This document shows positions 38,723-51,457 of a DNA stretch of 64,000 nucleotides, one piece after another. The stretch covers positions 16,906,518-16,970,517 of the forward strand of contig NC_087377.1 of assembly GCF_963675165.1 (NCBI RefSeq), given 5' to 3'. The notes beneath the pieces were generated by a model. It was not told the DNA's origin. It saw only the letters and a list, made by a program, of their open reading frames with translations, and ran no database searches. Origin of the DNA: Halichondria panicea (lineage: Eukaryota > Porifera > Demospongiae > Suberitida > Halichondriidae). How positions within the stretch are numbered: position 1 is the first letter of the stretch; each line of letters opens with the position of its first letter. Made by a program: the position numbers and the translations under genes.

Positions 38723-39263
38723 TGGTGGGCCGTTTGTTTCAAAATTCAAATGTTATATTTTCATTCAGATTACAATACATTCATTCAAGATGCATATATA
38801 CAGTATTCATTCAAGACCTGCAATTGTCATTCAAGATTTTAATGCATTCAAGTCGACAATAATTATTCAAGATATGCATGCATGCATGCATATACAGTCA
38901 GATGTCCTTTGCTTAATGCTCAAAACTCGGAGGTCAGCAACGAACCCCTGACCTCTTGTTAATTTTCGTCAATCAATGTCATGTTTCTGGTTTGGGAATC
39001 ACCTTACCACTACTGAGGGAGGGAGTTGATTATTGTGAACCCCATTTCCTGTTAATTACAACTACACCACCATGCAATAAAACCACAAAGTGTGGCTATT
39101 AGTAAAGTCATCTGAAATTATGCATGTTTATGCATCCATCAAAATCTTGAATCTTGAATGAATAATCTTGAATGCTCTTCAATGAAAATTGCACATCTTG
39201 AATGAATGTATTGTGATCTGAATGAAAATGTAACATTTAAATTTTGAAACAAACGGCCCACCA
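38723..39263. mobile_element. 541-bp MITE with long imperfect inverted ends
   Basis: The left end TGGTGGGCCGTTTGTTTCAA is matched by the complement of the right end. Similarity continues for roughly 80 bp through ATTTTCATTCAGAT motifs. TA lies on each side (38721-38722, 39264-39265). The interior is rich in CATTCAAGAT and its complement. It is inserted into an outlying copy of the satellite unit (CCTTACAATTATGG). TA duplication fits Tc1/mariner-type mobilisation. Confidence 0.85.
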
Positions 39264-39711
39264 TATACAATGGTTTAATTGGATGCAGGAGCGCAAAGAA
39301 ATATTATACAGTTGTTCAACTGACTGACATGCATGCACTAAGAAGAGAATTTTACTGGTATACTTATACGTTATGTGCATGCATGTGTATATATATGCAT
39401 GCATGTATAAATTATACTAACCCTAACCCTCACCCTATATACATGTTATTTATTGATACACGACAATAAAATTATATTTTATTAGCACTACATGTATATA
39501 ATAATACACTGACTTTGCTATATTCATTACGATCAATCGATAATCGCATGAATAAAGAATATATAATTATGATGTGATTAAATGATTTACTGCCAGAAAA
39601 AAGAGTTGAAATCAACATAATGCATGCACATGCGCATGCTGAAACGCAAAACAGATTAATATATATAATTATATATAGTCAGTCGTATTTCGAATTATTA
39701 AGTTTCATTAG

Positions 39712-40479
39712 TCAATGCTTGAAAGAACATTTCCATTTCCTTTTGAGTACGTACCCTTTTATACATTTCTTATGAAACCACCTTGGACAAAAGTCACACC
39801 CCACCCACTTGGCTTCTTGACCATCTATAAATGGTTCTTTACATACATGGCACCTCGACTCGTCAATCTTAGTGCGTTTTCTTTTTGACTTGGGCTGGTG
39901 ATCATCCTCCAAGGCTGTAATTGTTAAACACCCTTGAAGTTTGTTTGCAGCTTGTACCAAGGGATCTGTAGGTGGTCGTACACGCTTCCTTCTTGCTGAC
40001 CGTTTTGCTCTGGTTTGCTTCACAATGAGTTTGGACTGGGTGTCAGAATCTAGAGTATCCTCTACCCGGAGAGGATTTGTTTGATCAACAATGAGTTTGG
40101 TGGACTGGGCGTCAGAATCTAGAGGACTCGTTTGCTTAACAACAATGAGTTTGGACTGGGCATCAGAATCTAGAGTATCCTTTACCCGGAGAGGACTCGT
40201 TTGCTCAACAATGAGTTTGGACTGGGCGTCAGAATCTAGAGTATCCTTTACCCGGAGAGGACTCGTTTGCTCAACAATGAGTTTGGACTGGACGTCAGAA
40301 TCTAGAGTATCTTCTACCCGGAGAGAACTTGCTTGCTCATCATTAATGGTGAATGAGTTGCCTGCTTCTGGTCGGCGAGGCGTATGATGGTGTACGTCCT
40401 GTTTGCGAATAATATGTGCAGGAGTGTCGGGTGGAGTAAGGACGACAGAGTCCAACTCTTGTTCTGTATATGGAGACAC
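39712..40479 (-). CDS. PHD-finger exon with 22-residue tandem repeats
   Basis: The last exon of a minus-strand gene, probably entered at an ATATACAG acceptor near 40465. About five repeats of a unit like SPLRVKDTLDSDAQSKLIVE span 40040-40330. A basic segment (KRSARRKRVRPP) and then a PHD finger follow: CHVC, CDFCPRWFHKKC, WKCSFKH and stop. The final zinc ligand is unusual, His after CSFK instead of a second Cys two residues on, so zinc binding at that site may be altered. The finger matches the broken plus-strand copy at 34.5 kb. It may be the 3' end of the P-loop gene to the right, or a separate gene. Confidence 0.65.
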   Translation of the reverse strand: MSPYTEQELDSVVLTPPDTPAHIIRKQDVHHHTPRRPEAGNSFTINDEQASSLRVEDTLDSDVQSKLIVEQTSPLRVKDTLDSDAQSKLIVEQTSPLRVKDTLDSDAQSKLIVVKQTSPLDSDAQSTKLIVDQTNPLRVEDTLDSDTQSKLIVKQTRAKRSARRKRVRPPTDPLVQAANKLQGCLTITALEDDHQPKSKRKRTKIDESRCHVCKEPFIDGQEAKWVGCDFCPRWFHKKCIKGYVLKRKWKCSFKH

Positions 40480-41018
40480 ATTTTTTTGATTACATATAAT
40501 GCTTATACATGAGTCATTTTAAAATTAAAAAAGACGCACATGCATGCATAAACATTCACCCCTTGCGTTAAGCTTCATCGCACAGCGGCAAAACAACTTT
40601 TACCGTAATTACATATAATTATAATCTTGAATCTATATACAGCATATGCAACGACAGTGTTTTTGTCGCCTTCTACAACTTTCAAGTAAGTAGTAACTCA
40701 TTAGCAGTTCAAGCAGTCCATGAAAGTGTATAATAATAGCTCGCTCACACGCTGCACACATGCAAAGTGTGTATTGTTATACTTAAGTCACCACTGATTG
40801 TCATTTTATTATCTATATTTGTACAATACATATCTCGTGCACGTCAGGTGACAGTGTCAGCCACATGTTATAATTATAAAAAGTGCATGAAGTGAATACA
40901 AATCTAAATAGCAAGCCGGTACGTAGACAGCTATACTGGAGATCTATTTAGGCCATTACACAGGGTAATAATAATGCTAATGCATATAGATCTGCATCAT
41001 GCATGTATTATAATTTAC

Positions 41019-43914
41019 CTTCTACTTTGGCCTCCACGATGTCAAAAAATTCCTGGGGTACATCTGAATGGGGAGCGATCATGCAGGAATGGCCTACACC
41101 ATTCTCTCGTGTGATTTTTGTTCCTTCATTCTTCTCGGCCAGAAAATACTGGGTGGCAGTTGTCTTCACATTCGCACGTCTCCTAAGCTTTTTCCTAATC
41201 CCACTTTCCTCTTCGTGCGGTATTTCCTTAAGGTCTAAGCCTTTCAAGAATTGCTTGAGTAGTACGGCAACTCCAATTTGCTTTCTTCGTTCGTCACCAA
41301 TAAAATAAGAGCATTTGGTGTTGATCACTCTCAGAATCTATCAAATGTACAATATGATAAATATAATAATAATTATACGTATACTGCGGCATAAAAGTTC
41401 ACGGTCATGAATTGACGTCATGCATGCATGATTATAATACCTCAGAAATGGAAGAAGCTCTGGCATATGCCACCAAGTAATTTCCAAGGTTACTGGTGAC
41501 TGAACTCTGAAATTTCTTTATTCCCGGCACAAGTATATCGTCAAACCAAGAAATCAGACTATCTCCATCAACTATGTCACTCATCCCGGATATCTGCGCA
41601 TACATGAATGCATGTGTAAAGTGTATATATCATGCTGTATGCATGTATATAATTATATAGCAAAAAGTAGAAGTGCATGATTGTGCAGCGTATGCATATA
41701 CAGGCAATCATGATTATGGGCTGATTCCAAAAATGAAACAAGCCTCCAGAGCAGAAGCCAGAAGAAGACTGTATTCAATCACTGCTCTGGAGTCAAGGTT
41801 GGGTAACATCTCCTTAATGTGTGCTTGAATATTCTTGAGCTTTGTGGGCTGCATACAAGCCACATTGTACCCAATCCTCACAACGGCTGGTCCGGCTGCT
41901 GGTGCCAATGAGAAAATCTCATTTATTGCCTCTGTCGACTGGAGATTGTACTCAAGGTGATGAGGAAACATTACAATTCTTCCTCTGCATACCACCCTAT
42001 ATAGAGTGTGGGGGAGCACGGGTGTAGCAACTTAAGGCAATAATTATTATAGGAAGGTTCTGCATGCATAGCAAGGCGCGCTGACTACATAATTATAACC
42101 ATGCAATAGTTAGCTTTTATTAAATGCCGATTAGCAACTACGTACGTAAACTGTATAATACTATAGGTTTATAAGATTATATACCTCTTGTCCATTGAAG
42201 CTAGAGCATCCAAAATGTGCACATTGGCTGTTACTAGAGGAGACACACGACAAGAGCCACTTGACAGTGCATTACCAGTTGTATTACCACCGAAGACTGT
42301 CAGCAGGATCTTCATAACTTGCTCTGCCGTGTCAGGGTCGTCAAAACACCACGGCATACCACCATGAAGCAACTTCCGTAAGAGAGCATCACTGATGGAA
42401 GAGAAACGAGCATGTCTGACTCCTAGTGCAGCTAGACAGAGCTCCACACTCTTGGTTTTACCACGGTTTACTTCTCCCACAACCATTGTGACACCAAAAC
42501 TCCCGTAAGTTGCTTGTAGCTTCTCATAAAACAACGAGGAAGCCACAGAGCCTATAAAAAAGGTAATGGATGACATGCAGTCACATGCGTGCAGTTATAG
42601 GATGGACATTAATATTAACTAACCTAACACAAAGACAGCAGAGTAGAAATTGCTCTGAGTCAGCTCACGCAGGCCACCTAACAGTACATCCAATGGCCTA
42701 TCAGGAGTAGGGATGGTAGGGAGTGTCTTGTAAAACTGTACCCCGCTTGGAACTACTCCTTCTTTCTTGATTACACTCTCGACCCATACGTAAGTGCATT
42801 CTCGAAGTGGTATGATCTCACCGTCCTCTTTCACATGGACATAAGGACTGAGAACAATAATCTCACTATCAGGCTGCCTTCCTAGTGCAACAATTGCTTT
42901 TTTGATTCTTCGAGAATAGTCAGGGTCACTAAAATTATATTTCATTAGATATAATGTACATGGATAAATCTCACTTTTCGAAGTCCACAAGCTTGTTCCA
43001 GAAGATGTCAGTGAGCTGACTGCTTTTAAGCTTAGACATTAACAATTTCTCGGGAACAGCACTGCCCAACTCTTTAGCAATGTTAAAGCCTTTTTGGTGG
43101 GTTTTATGCCAGGGAAGAAAACAAACCCTATAAAACAGTAAAACACAATTCATAGTAATTTAATAGTCACCATGCATGCAATCACTAACCCCTTGTCGTC
43201 TGTTCCAGAGGCCTTCACCTCCACAATGAAGCCACTGTAATCTGTGTTGTCATCACTTTCAAAAGGTGACGAAACTCTGCAAACGAACTTGAAAGTAAAG
43301 TTTGTCAGGGGAGTAAATATGTCGCCTGTTTTCAGGTAGCCAATGGCATTGTTTTGCTCTGTGAATTCTGCACAAAAACAGTCTATAATTGTATACATAA
43401 TTATATGGTTTTACCAAGGAAATTACATGTAATTGTCACATGCAATTCCTGCTAATATACATGTTTTGGAAAAATATTTTCACAAAATAGATCTAATATC
43501 TCGGCAAAAGGCTGTCTGTTCAGAGACAGGCATGCATGCAAGGGATAATGATGCCAGTATACAATCTAAAAGTCATTCAAAATGGCTGTACATTCATGCA
43601 GTTGACTAACCTGGTGATGAGTGCTCCATGCTTGCCAGAGGTCAACTTGCACTTGTTTCTTGCTTGTCTGAGGCACACTGATGCTAGATAGCAGCTACTA
43701 TTGACAGCAAAGACATGATAGACTTCTCTCTTAGATTTACCATGCAGGTCTCCGGTATGTGGCAAGTCAGCGCGCCATACACCTCAGTCCACCAATGATA
43801 ATGCTCATATTTGACCGCAATGACGAAATCAGTGCACCTTACAGTACTGGAACCATACACTGGAAGCATAGTAGAGGACACAAACCACCAGTAACTGGAC
43901 ACCTTGTCCACCAA
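41019..43914 (-). CDS. Multi-exon gene with P-loop ATPase domain, unrecognised family
   Basis: Open exons on the minus strand, 5' to 3': part of 43577-43914; about 43150-43375 (TDYSGFIVEVKASGTDDKG); 42971-43130; 42619-42930; 42169-42550; 41714-42000; about 41441-41591; 41019-41338. The 42169-42550 exon has a Walker A-like GEVNRGKTKS, followed after about 45 residues by WCFDDPDTAEQVMKIL, which could supply the Walker B or a sensor. The arrangement recalls phage- or plasmid-type helicases and NTPases, but I cannot name the family. The exon at 41019 ends in a basic and acidic segment. Together with 39712-40479 it may encode one long ATPase-PHD protein. It lies head-to-head with the KDZ-type gene at 44139, about 230 bp apart, so the two may belong to one element. 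Confidence 0.55.
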
Positions 43915-44138
43915 TGATAATGCTTATACTTTACCACAATGGTGTGCCTTACAGTAGGTTACTGTACTGGAATAGAATATTCTACACAAGATCTGGACAC
44001 CACCTTGACACACCTCACCCACAAAAATCACAATTAATGCTGATTCATCTTGCAACTGCTAGAATATAGGCTATAGTTCATGCCAAGGTTTAGCTAATCA
44101 AAGTTATAGCATACACAGTCACTTATAGCTACAGAGAT

Positions 44139-47028
44139 ATGGATGCTAAGAAGAAGAGAAAACTGCCAAAGAATTTAACTGAAGCATCAAAACAGGCTAG
44201 GGCATACCTTATGTCATCAAGCAAGATTACTGAAGCTTGTGAATTGTTCAAGACTATATTGAGCTGCCTGAATCTTCAAAAGACATATCTGAGCATGATA
44301 TCGCTACGTACCTGGTGGGACGATATGGTATCAACAAGATAGCACGGATATGTTCCGTGCTTTCTGGATTTCCGAAGACACTAAACACCTTCCATGTATC
44401 CAAGTACATAGCAAAAGTCACAGATATGGATGATGCACACTTGCTAGCCTCTTTCATTACGATTCATTGTCCACACCTAATAGCCACATTCACATCTAAC
44501 CATCCATCACCAACTCTGTTAGCTCCTCCAGTGTCTAACTGCTTTGAATGCCAACGTCAATTGACTTCAAATCATGACTGTGAAGTAAGTAATAAAATAT
44601 GCACTTTGGTTTTATAAACTTCTCCAGGTCACCCTTTACACATTATCTGGTGTGAAGAAATTGCCGAAAGTCACTCTTAGGTGTCAGCCATGTGGTTTGA
44701 CTTATAACTATGCGATGTGGGGGAGAAAACAAACCTCTGGCTTTCAATACTATCAGAGCCAGCAAAATTTAATTGAAGTTTATGACACCGTTTTCTTCAC
44801 TCGGCCTCTCCTAGAATTTCAGTGCTCCCTTGCGTAAGTACATTATGTATAATGCACTGTATATATAATTATATATAGCGCGGAATTTTGGGTTGACTGC
44901 TTACCGGAATCACTCCCATGCAGGTTACGCTTTCTATCTTTGCACCTAACTGCTATATTATATATATAGCCCTCAAAAACAGTGAAAATTAAGCCCCTCG
45001 GCTATGTATATGGTATTATTATATTATAACAGTCATTGCAATCATTTGCTCCTATCAAGTTTATCACTCCGCAGGAACCACTCATGGGTTTCCTTCCAGG
45101 GTTTTAGTGAAACATACAATGACACTCATTCTCTCAACAAGGACCAAGGTTTTATGCTATAATTATATATTAATATATATAAATTCAATTATATACACAT
45201 GGCTTGCATCCGCATTAATTTTACTTCTTGTTAATTCAGCCATGACAGAAAAGATTGCAGCAGATGCATTCTACAATGGAGAGATTGAGAATGAAATTAG
45301 GTTTCTTGTACTAGCAACCAATCCTACTTTTTCCCTAAGTCATTTCACCTTCAAACGAGACAGTGACAGAGAGGAAACAATGGAAATGATTGAAACAATT
45401 CGCTCATGCAGTATATACCATCACTGTGAAACTGACTGCACTGCTGTTTGCAAGAAAAGAGGAAAGTTTTTCTACTCATAATAATAATAATATAATATAA
45501 ACATTGCTATTATCATTATAATATAGGTTGTGGCACTCTGTGGGTTACTGACGGGATTTGGAAACTTGTTTTTCCACATTGCATGCACAGACTGAAGGTA
45601 AATGCACAAAAATTATCATCCAAGTCCTGCAACATACATTCAGTATTATTATTATTGTCATCGTTCACAGTATGTTGTGGACCGAATTCCATCAATATCT
45701 ATGCCAGATGTGTGCACCTATCCGCCGGTGCCTGGAAAAGCTTTTTGTCAGGATCACTGCCAGTATTTGGAGTCACAGGTACCACCAGTACCAACAGATC
45801 TCAGGAGTTTTTTGAAGCACTGCAAAGTTCAAAATGGTGAAATAATTACAATAATTATACACCATTATACTGAATAGTCGTATGCATGATGTGCTACAAA
45901 ATAATATTACTGCATGTACACTGGAACTTGTATACTATAATTATTAATCCCGTATCACATCCAGTCCAGTAATATTGCTGATATACTTTGTTGAGTATAT
46001 AATTATAATTGCTATGTGAACTTTATCCTCAGTCTGAGAGAAAGCAGCTGGTTAATTCAGCATGCTGCCAATAACTGTATTCGAATAACGGCGGCAGCTG
46101 AACATTTTTTAGAGATAATCTTAAAAGATTGTTACTTAAGCTATATATTAGCACTCTTTAACCATGCATGCATGTACTCACTAATTATGTGCACCCTGAT
46201 ATAGGAGATGATGTTTCGGTTAACTTTGATGAAGAGAAAACAATAGACACGGTTCTACAAAACACTACTTCTGAAATTGCAATAGGAAAATCTGCAGCTA
46301 TTTCTCAAGGTATATAATATTTAATGTATAGTGTGCGCATAATTATACTATAATCAGGAACCCATGATCTACTAGCAACAAACCCATCACTGTTGTCAAA
46401 GAGCCTTCATGTTGCCAAACCGATGACAGAGTCTACAGAATGTCGCAAAATTACTGGAAAAGCAAAACGTCTCCGGAGGTGGTCGAGGGGACACCAATTT
46501 GTTGTGAGAGCAGGAGACCATATAGAAGCTTGGCAACCATTATACAAGTGAGAACACGCATGCAGTATAATGTACTGCACACATAATTATGTGGATGCGT
46601 TATTTTATATAATGATATACGTGCAGGTCGGAATCACCAATGCAAGTTTTTTTCATCCTAATCAAGTGGCTTGAAACGTTGAGTCAACAGCCAAACTACC
46701 AATTTCTGCCAACTGCTATGTACCTATAGCGTATGACAACATGTGCAATGTGAATAGACTGAAGGTTGCAAGAGCAGCCTTACCATTACCGCCCCCAATG
46801 GACAAGGCATGGCTCAATATCGAGAAGATAATTGACACGTTTCACCTTCCCAATCATGTAAACCCTGAATGCCATATGCTATATTCTCCTCAAAGGCTCA
46901 AAGAAAAGTGCCCTGACGCAAACACACAGGCTGGCGAGCAGACGTTTGTCTGGCTTGGTAGATTTAAGCATATTCTGTGTGCAATGAATAAGCAGCACCA
47001 TCTATTTTACCTGCACAGAATGGTTTGA
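44139..47028 (+). pseudogene. KDZ-type transposase gene, frame broken
   Basis: Exons: 44139-44584, 44628-44833, about 45075-45470, about 45530-45598, 45671-45834, about 46205-46311, 46359-46550 and 46627-47028. Cysteine clusters CFECQ...C and LRCQPCGLTYNY fit the CxC-type domains that accompany Kyakuja-Dileera-Zisupton transposases. The core has TDGIWKLVFPHC, then YDNMCN and GEQTFVWL as candidate D, D, E positions. The ending QAGEQTFVWLGRFKHILCAM with HHLFYLHRMV is typical of that C-terminus as I recall it. The frame shifts once near 44260 (KTI to ELPESSKD) and again near 46690-46720. No terminal repeats were found. KDZ assignment by motif memory is moderately sure. Confidence 0.6.
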
Positions 47029-47029
47029 A

Positions 47030-47640
47030 GGAGGAATGCATACACAGTGAAATGCTATAAAGCTGGAAAAAAACCCATTCTGCCAAGATCCAAACTCTAA
47101 TTGACTCATTCTCCTGCTGAAATGCTATACTTGCATGCATACCTATGTATTCCCTTTAACAATCTCTATAGTTCCGTGTAGCAATCATGCAAATGTTCAT
47201 GCAATGTTTGATGATCAGTGATTCGCTGGTCACTAGTCAATTGGAAGGGATGTTGCCACAATGGAGCGAGCTAATCTGATGGCTTGAGTGAAAATGAGAG
47301 GCAGAATCTTAGCCATCTCTGCCAATTCATTGCCGAGATGTAGGATTGCCCCATTTGTGTGCAAATAATTATTATTTGTCGATGTTGCAGCAGGGCCAAG
47401 GACATCACGAGTGGGGTGAAGGATTTTGTGGATTGGACTTTCATACATTCTGCTCAATAGCCCATCCGCAGCGATGTTTTGGAGGACTCCTTATGTGACG
47501 TTTGCATGTGGTCCCAGGAGGTGTTCTCCGGAGATTGGCTGTAGGTGTGGTTCTGATAGGACGTTACGTTTCTGATCTCGTTGTGAAGTATATAACAATG
47601 GGAAACTTCCCTTGGGGCGTGTTGACCATCTATGGTTTGA
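47030..47640. other. Non-coding stretch left of unit F
   Basis: No gene recognised on either strand; short open frames only. Confidence 0.4.
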
Positions 47641-47642
47641 CG

Positions 47643-47848
47643 ACGGTTTGATAGAGAACTCAGTGTTTAATAAATGAGAAGTGTGAGAGTCGGGCCGGCC
47701 GGGTAGGTACATTGAAACCGAATTCTGACACGGGGAGAGCAGTCGGTTTGATAGAGAACTCAGTGTTAACTGAGAAGTGCGAGAGTCGGGCCGGCACGGT
47801 AGGTACTAGGTACGTTGAAACCGACTTCTGACACAGGGAGAGCAGTCA
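47643..47848. repeat. About 100-bp tandem duplication
   Basis: CGGTTTGATAGAGAACTCAG...GGGCCGGC...GGGGAGAGCAGT occurs twice in a row with a few differences, including an insertion (ACTAGGTAC) in the second copy. Confidence 0.88.
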
Positions 47849-48125
47849 GGCAGCTTGAGGCACCTTTCTCCTAGGCTGAGTGTTTGTTTTGGGCTGGTAT
47901 AGTCATTAGTGTGTACGTACCTAGCTCCAGTTTGTGTGTAATGAAAATTTTCTAACAACTGGCCTTACCTAAACAGACCACACCCTTAAGCCATCTCAAA
48001 TCATGCATCAAATGACGTGGTTTGCTGATTCAGCTGTTATTTGCATGTGATTGAATAAGAAAAGGGGCGTATCATGTAGCTATCAAGCTAGCTAGCTGAG
48101 TCAATTTAACTTAACTTTACTAGCA

Positions 48126-51100
48126 ATGTTTTCTTTGCGAGATGATGCTCACTTGAGGGAGTTTGTGCTGGAGAATGTGGAGCACTTTGGAGAGGAGAGA
48201 GTTCTAGGAACTGGCTCCTATGGCTCTGTTCAAGAGGTCAGTCACTGCATGCTCTGTTTCTGTGCACTGTCTCTAGTGTATCTGCTAGCTATTCAAGTGT
48301 GACTGCCTCCATGCACAGGTGATGATCAATGGTGAGGTGTATGCAGCCAAGAAGATCCACGAGGTTCTCCTGGAGACGGACGAGCGTGGTGGAGTGGCCA
48401 ATCTAGCTGGGAACTACCGCCGAGAGTGTCGACTCATGGCTCGCATCCGTCACCCCAACATCACCCAGTTCATTGGGCTGTGTTTCGTGACTGGCTCTCG
48501 ACTGCCCCTCCTGATCATGGAGAGGCTGGACTCAAGTCTGGACGATCTCCTGGAGTCCACCCCCAACATCCCCCTCTCTGTCACCCAGTACATTCTGGTC
48601 TGTGTGGCTCGAGGGCTGCTCCACCTGCATCGTGAGTCCGTGGTCCATCGTGACCTCACTGCCAGGAACGTCCTGCTGACGGCATCTCTGAGAGCCAAGA
48701 TCACAGACTTTGGTAACTCTCGTATCGTGAATCTGGAGCCTGGTCGACTGGCCAGGACTCTGACGAGGTTTCCTGGGACACTGGTGTACATGCCGCCCGA
48801 GGCCCTCTCTGACAGAGGTCACAGTGTGTACGGACCCAGTCTGGACGTCTTCTCTTTCGGAGTGCTACAACTGTTTGCACTCACACAAGTACGTGTGTAG
48901 TTAATGATATTCATAGGTTAGATTCCTGGTGACCTTTCATGCAGTGAATTACCTTATAAGTATTGTGGTTGTATGTGTTGGGGAGATCCCCCTTTAATAT
49001 TGTTGACCTTCAGCAAATGCATTTTGTATGTGTATGATTGTGAATATACGTGCACTCATTTTCTCCAGACATACATAAAAACAATCACGACAGTCAGTAT
49101 TCACATGTTCTTTCACTCGTGTCATTGGACTAGGTGTTTCCAGGAGATCTCCTTGCCCCCACGTACAGCGACCCCAACAACCCAGACCACCTCCTGGCTC
49201 GCTCAGAGTTTGAGCGTCGAGGTCCCTACACGGCTCTTCTTGAGAGGAGTCTGGCGGGTGGACGTGAGCACCCTCTGTTTGGTCTGGTGAGGGAGTGTCT
49301 GGCCAACACCCCAGAGAGAAGACCGACCACCGCTGAGCTCCTCTCGTCTCTGGAGGAGGTGGAGAGGGAGATGGACGGAGGACTGCTCCAGCTGGACATT
49401 GGACGAGTGAAGACTGCCAGGACCCTCAGGGCAAAGGAGAAGAGGATAGAGGCTCTACAGGTGAGTCCAGTCCAGTGAGCTAGTGGGTGCAAGGGTCTGA
49501 CACTGCATGCTGTACTCTGTTTTCAGAGAGAGGTGGTCCAGAAGGACAGGATACTGGAGAGGAAAGATGAGCAAATAGTACAGAAAGATGAGCAACTTAC
49601 TGAGAAAGATGCACTTCTAGTGCAAAAAGACAACCAACTCGAACAGAGCGTTGGACTACTGGCACAAAAAGACGATCAACTTGTTCAAAAAGATGAGGAA
49701 GTAGCGGACAAAGATACTCAGCTGGCTAGACAGCAACAGGTCAGCAGAACCAGTTTATTTTGTTTATTATAAGCTATTTTGTTCAACAAGCTAGCATGTT
49801 GATAACCTTTTTTTATACAGATATTGAATAGTGTCCGTGCTAATGCTGCCACCAAAGATGGTATGATTGCTGACAAGGACAGACGACTCAGTGAACAAGA
49901 GTCAACGATCACTGATCTCATTTCCCAGAGAGAGGCTGCTCTAGTTGAGAGGGCCGCTCTCTTACAGGTATTATAGTAGTCACCAAATGCACACACTCTT
50001 ATACGCTAGTATTATACTCAATAATGATATTTGTTTGCGTACATGTAGCTAAGTGTGTCGATGAGATTCCAACAATAGTAGTATACCTCAACAATTGATG
50101 CTATTGTATAAATCATGCTAAGCTGCTAAATACACATCCGTTTGAGTGTGCCTATAATTATGTACTTCCTTTAGCGGAATTTGTTGTTCTCGTTCTGTTG
50201 TAGAATTTCCACTAATGATATTCACGTCTGTGTTTGATTCCCACCAACGTTCCCCTGTACAGGCACACAGGGAACAAATTGGGCACAAAGATGCGGAGCT
50301 GGTCAGGAGAGACGCCATCATTCAACAGCAGAGACAGGTGAGACAAAATGCACCATTATATTATTGCAGAGCTATAGTAGAAGCTTTGATCTCTTATAAT
50401 CGTACTGTACATTCTATTAGACTGGTGGGCGTGGCCTCTTAAGCTAATTAGAGAAAGTGATTTAGTGTGCATGCAATTATTGCTACAAGTAACACTCGCT
50501 TGTTAGTAGACACTATCCTAATTACACTCATTCATTATTCAGGGTCCCTCTCCCAGAGAGTTGAGACCTCCACTCACTCTGAAATGGAGAAGAGGAAAAA
50601 ACATGCCAATCAAGATGGATGCCTCGGTACAGAGTGTTGTTATCGGTGACACGGTGTATGTTGGTGGAGGTAGTGCACTCAGATTTCGTGACTTGTGTAC
50701 AGTGATGAAGCTCGAGCAAGATCAATGGACCAAACTACCAGAGTACACTGCCAAGTGGTTCGCTATGACATCACTCGCTAATCGACTAGTGCTGGTGGGA
50801 GGACAGGATCCAAGAAACAACAAACGCACCAATCAGCTTGCAGTGTTTGAGTCAGGGGAATGGACTCACCCGTACCCACCAATGAACATTGCTCGAAATT
50901 CCTCAACAGCTGTCTCCTTCAACAACCACATCATTGTAGCTGGTGGGTGTGATTATAAAGAACGTACCCTCTCCTCCGTGGAGATGTTGGACGTGGCCTC
51001 AAGAAGATGGTACATTGCTCAGTCACTACCTAACCCACGATCAGAACTGAAATCGACTCTCATAGGAAACACCCTCTACCTAATGGGAGGGAACGATCAC

Positions 51101-51457
51101 ACTGGGATGCCAACCAAGACAGTGTACCACGTCGACCTCGATGAACTAATCGCAAAAGCCCTTTCCCACCAGGACACACCCACTCTCTGGCAGACCTTAC
51201 AGGAAGTACCACTCGTGTGGTCAGCTCCTCTCAGTATTGGGAGGTCACTATTAGCCGTTGGTGGACGGGACGACTTAGACAACCCAAGTTCATCGATCCA
51301 CCTCTACCAGCCTGACACCAGGAGGTGGGTGAAAGTGGGAGACCTGCCTACTGCACGATGCCGCTGCACATGCTCAGTACTTCCTAGTGGAGAGGTCATT
51401 GTAGCCGGAGGACAGCCAAAACTATTTGAACAAAACTATTTCGTAATCATGTTCTAA
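48126..51457 (+). CDS. Unit F: kinase - coiled coil - Kelch protein
   Basis: Seven exons: 48126-48236, 48319-48888, 49134-49460, 49527-49739, 49821-49967, 50263-50337 and 50543-51457, giving about 785 residues. Kinase motifs GTGSYGSV, AAKK, HRDLTARN and DFGNSR are intact. Exon 4 is 213 bp, midway between C (255) and D (171), a difference of one 42-bp repeat each way. The Kelch exon ends with a different, shorter tail (KLFEQNYFVIMF). Its 3' flank matches that of unit B rather than C or D. Hypervariable positions have their own residues (for example GGNDHT, GGCDYK). Confidence 0.83.

Noticed and set aside
39417-39435. Telomere-like CTAACCCTAACCCTCACCC
   Set aside because: Only two to three imperfect units inside AT-rich spacer, too short to indicate a telomere or fusion.
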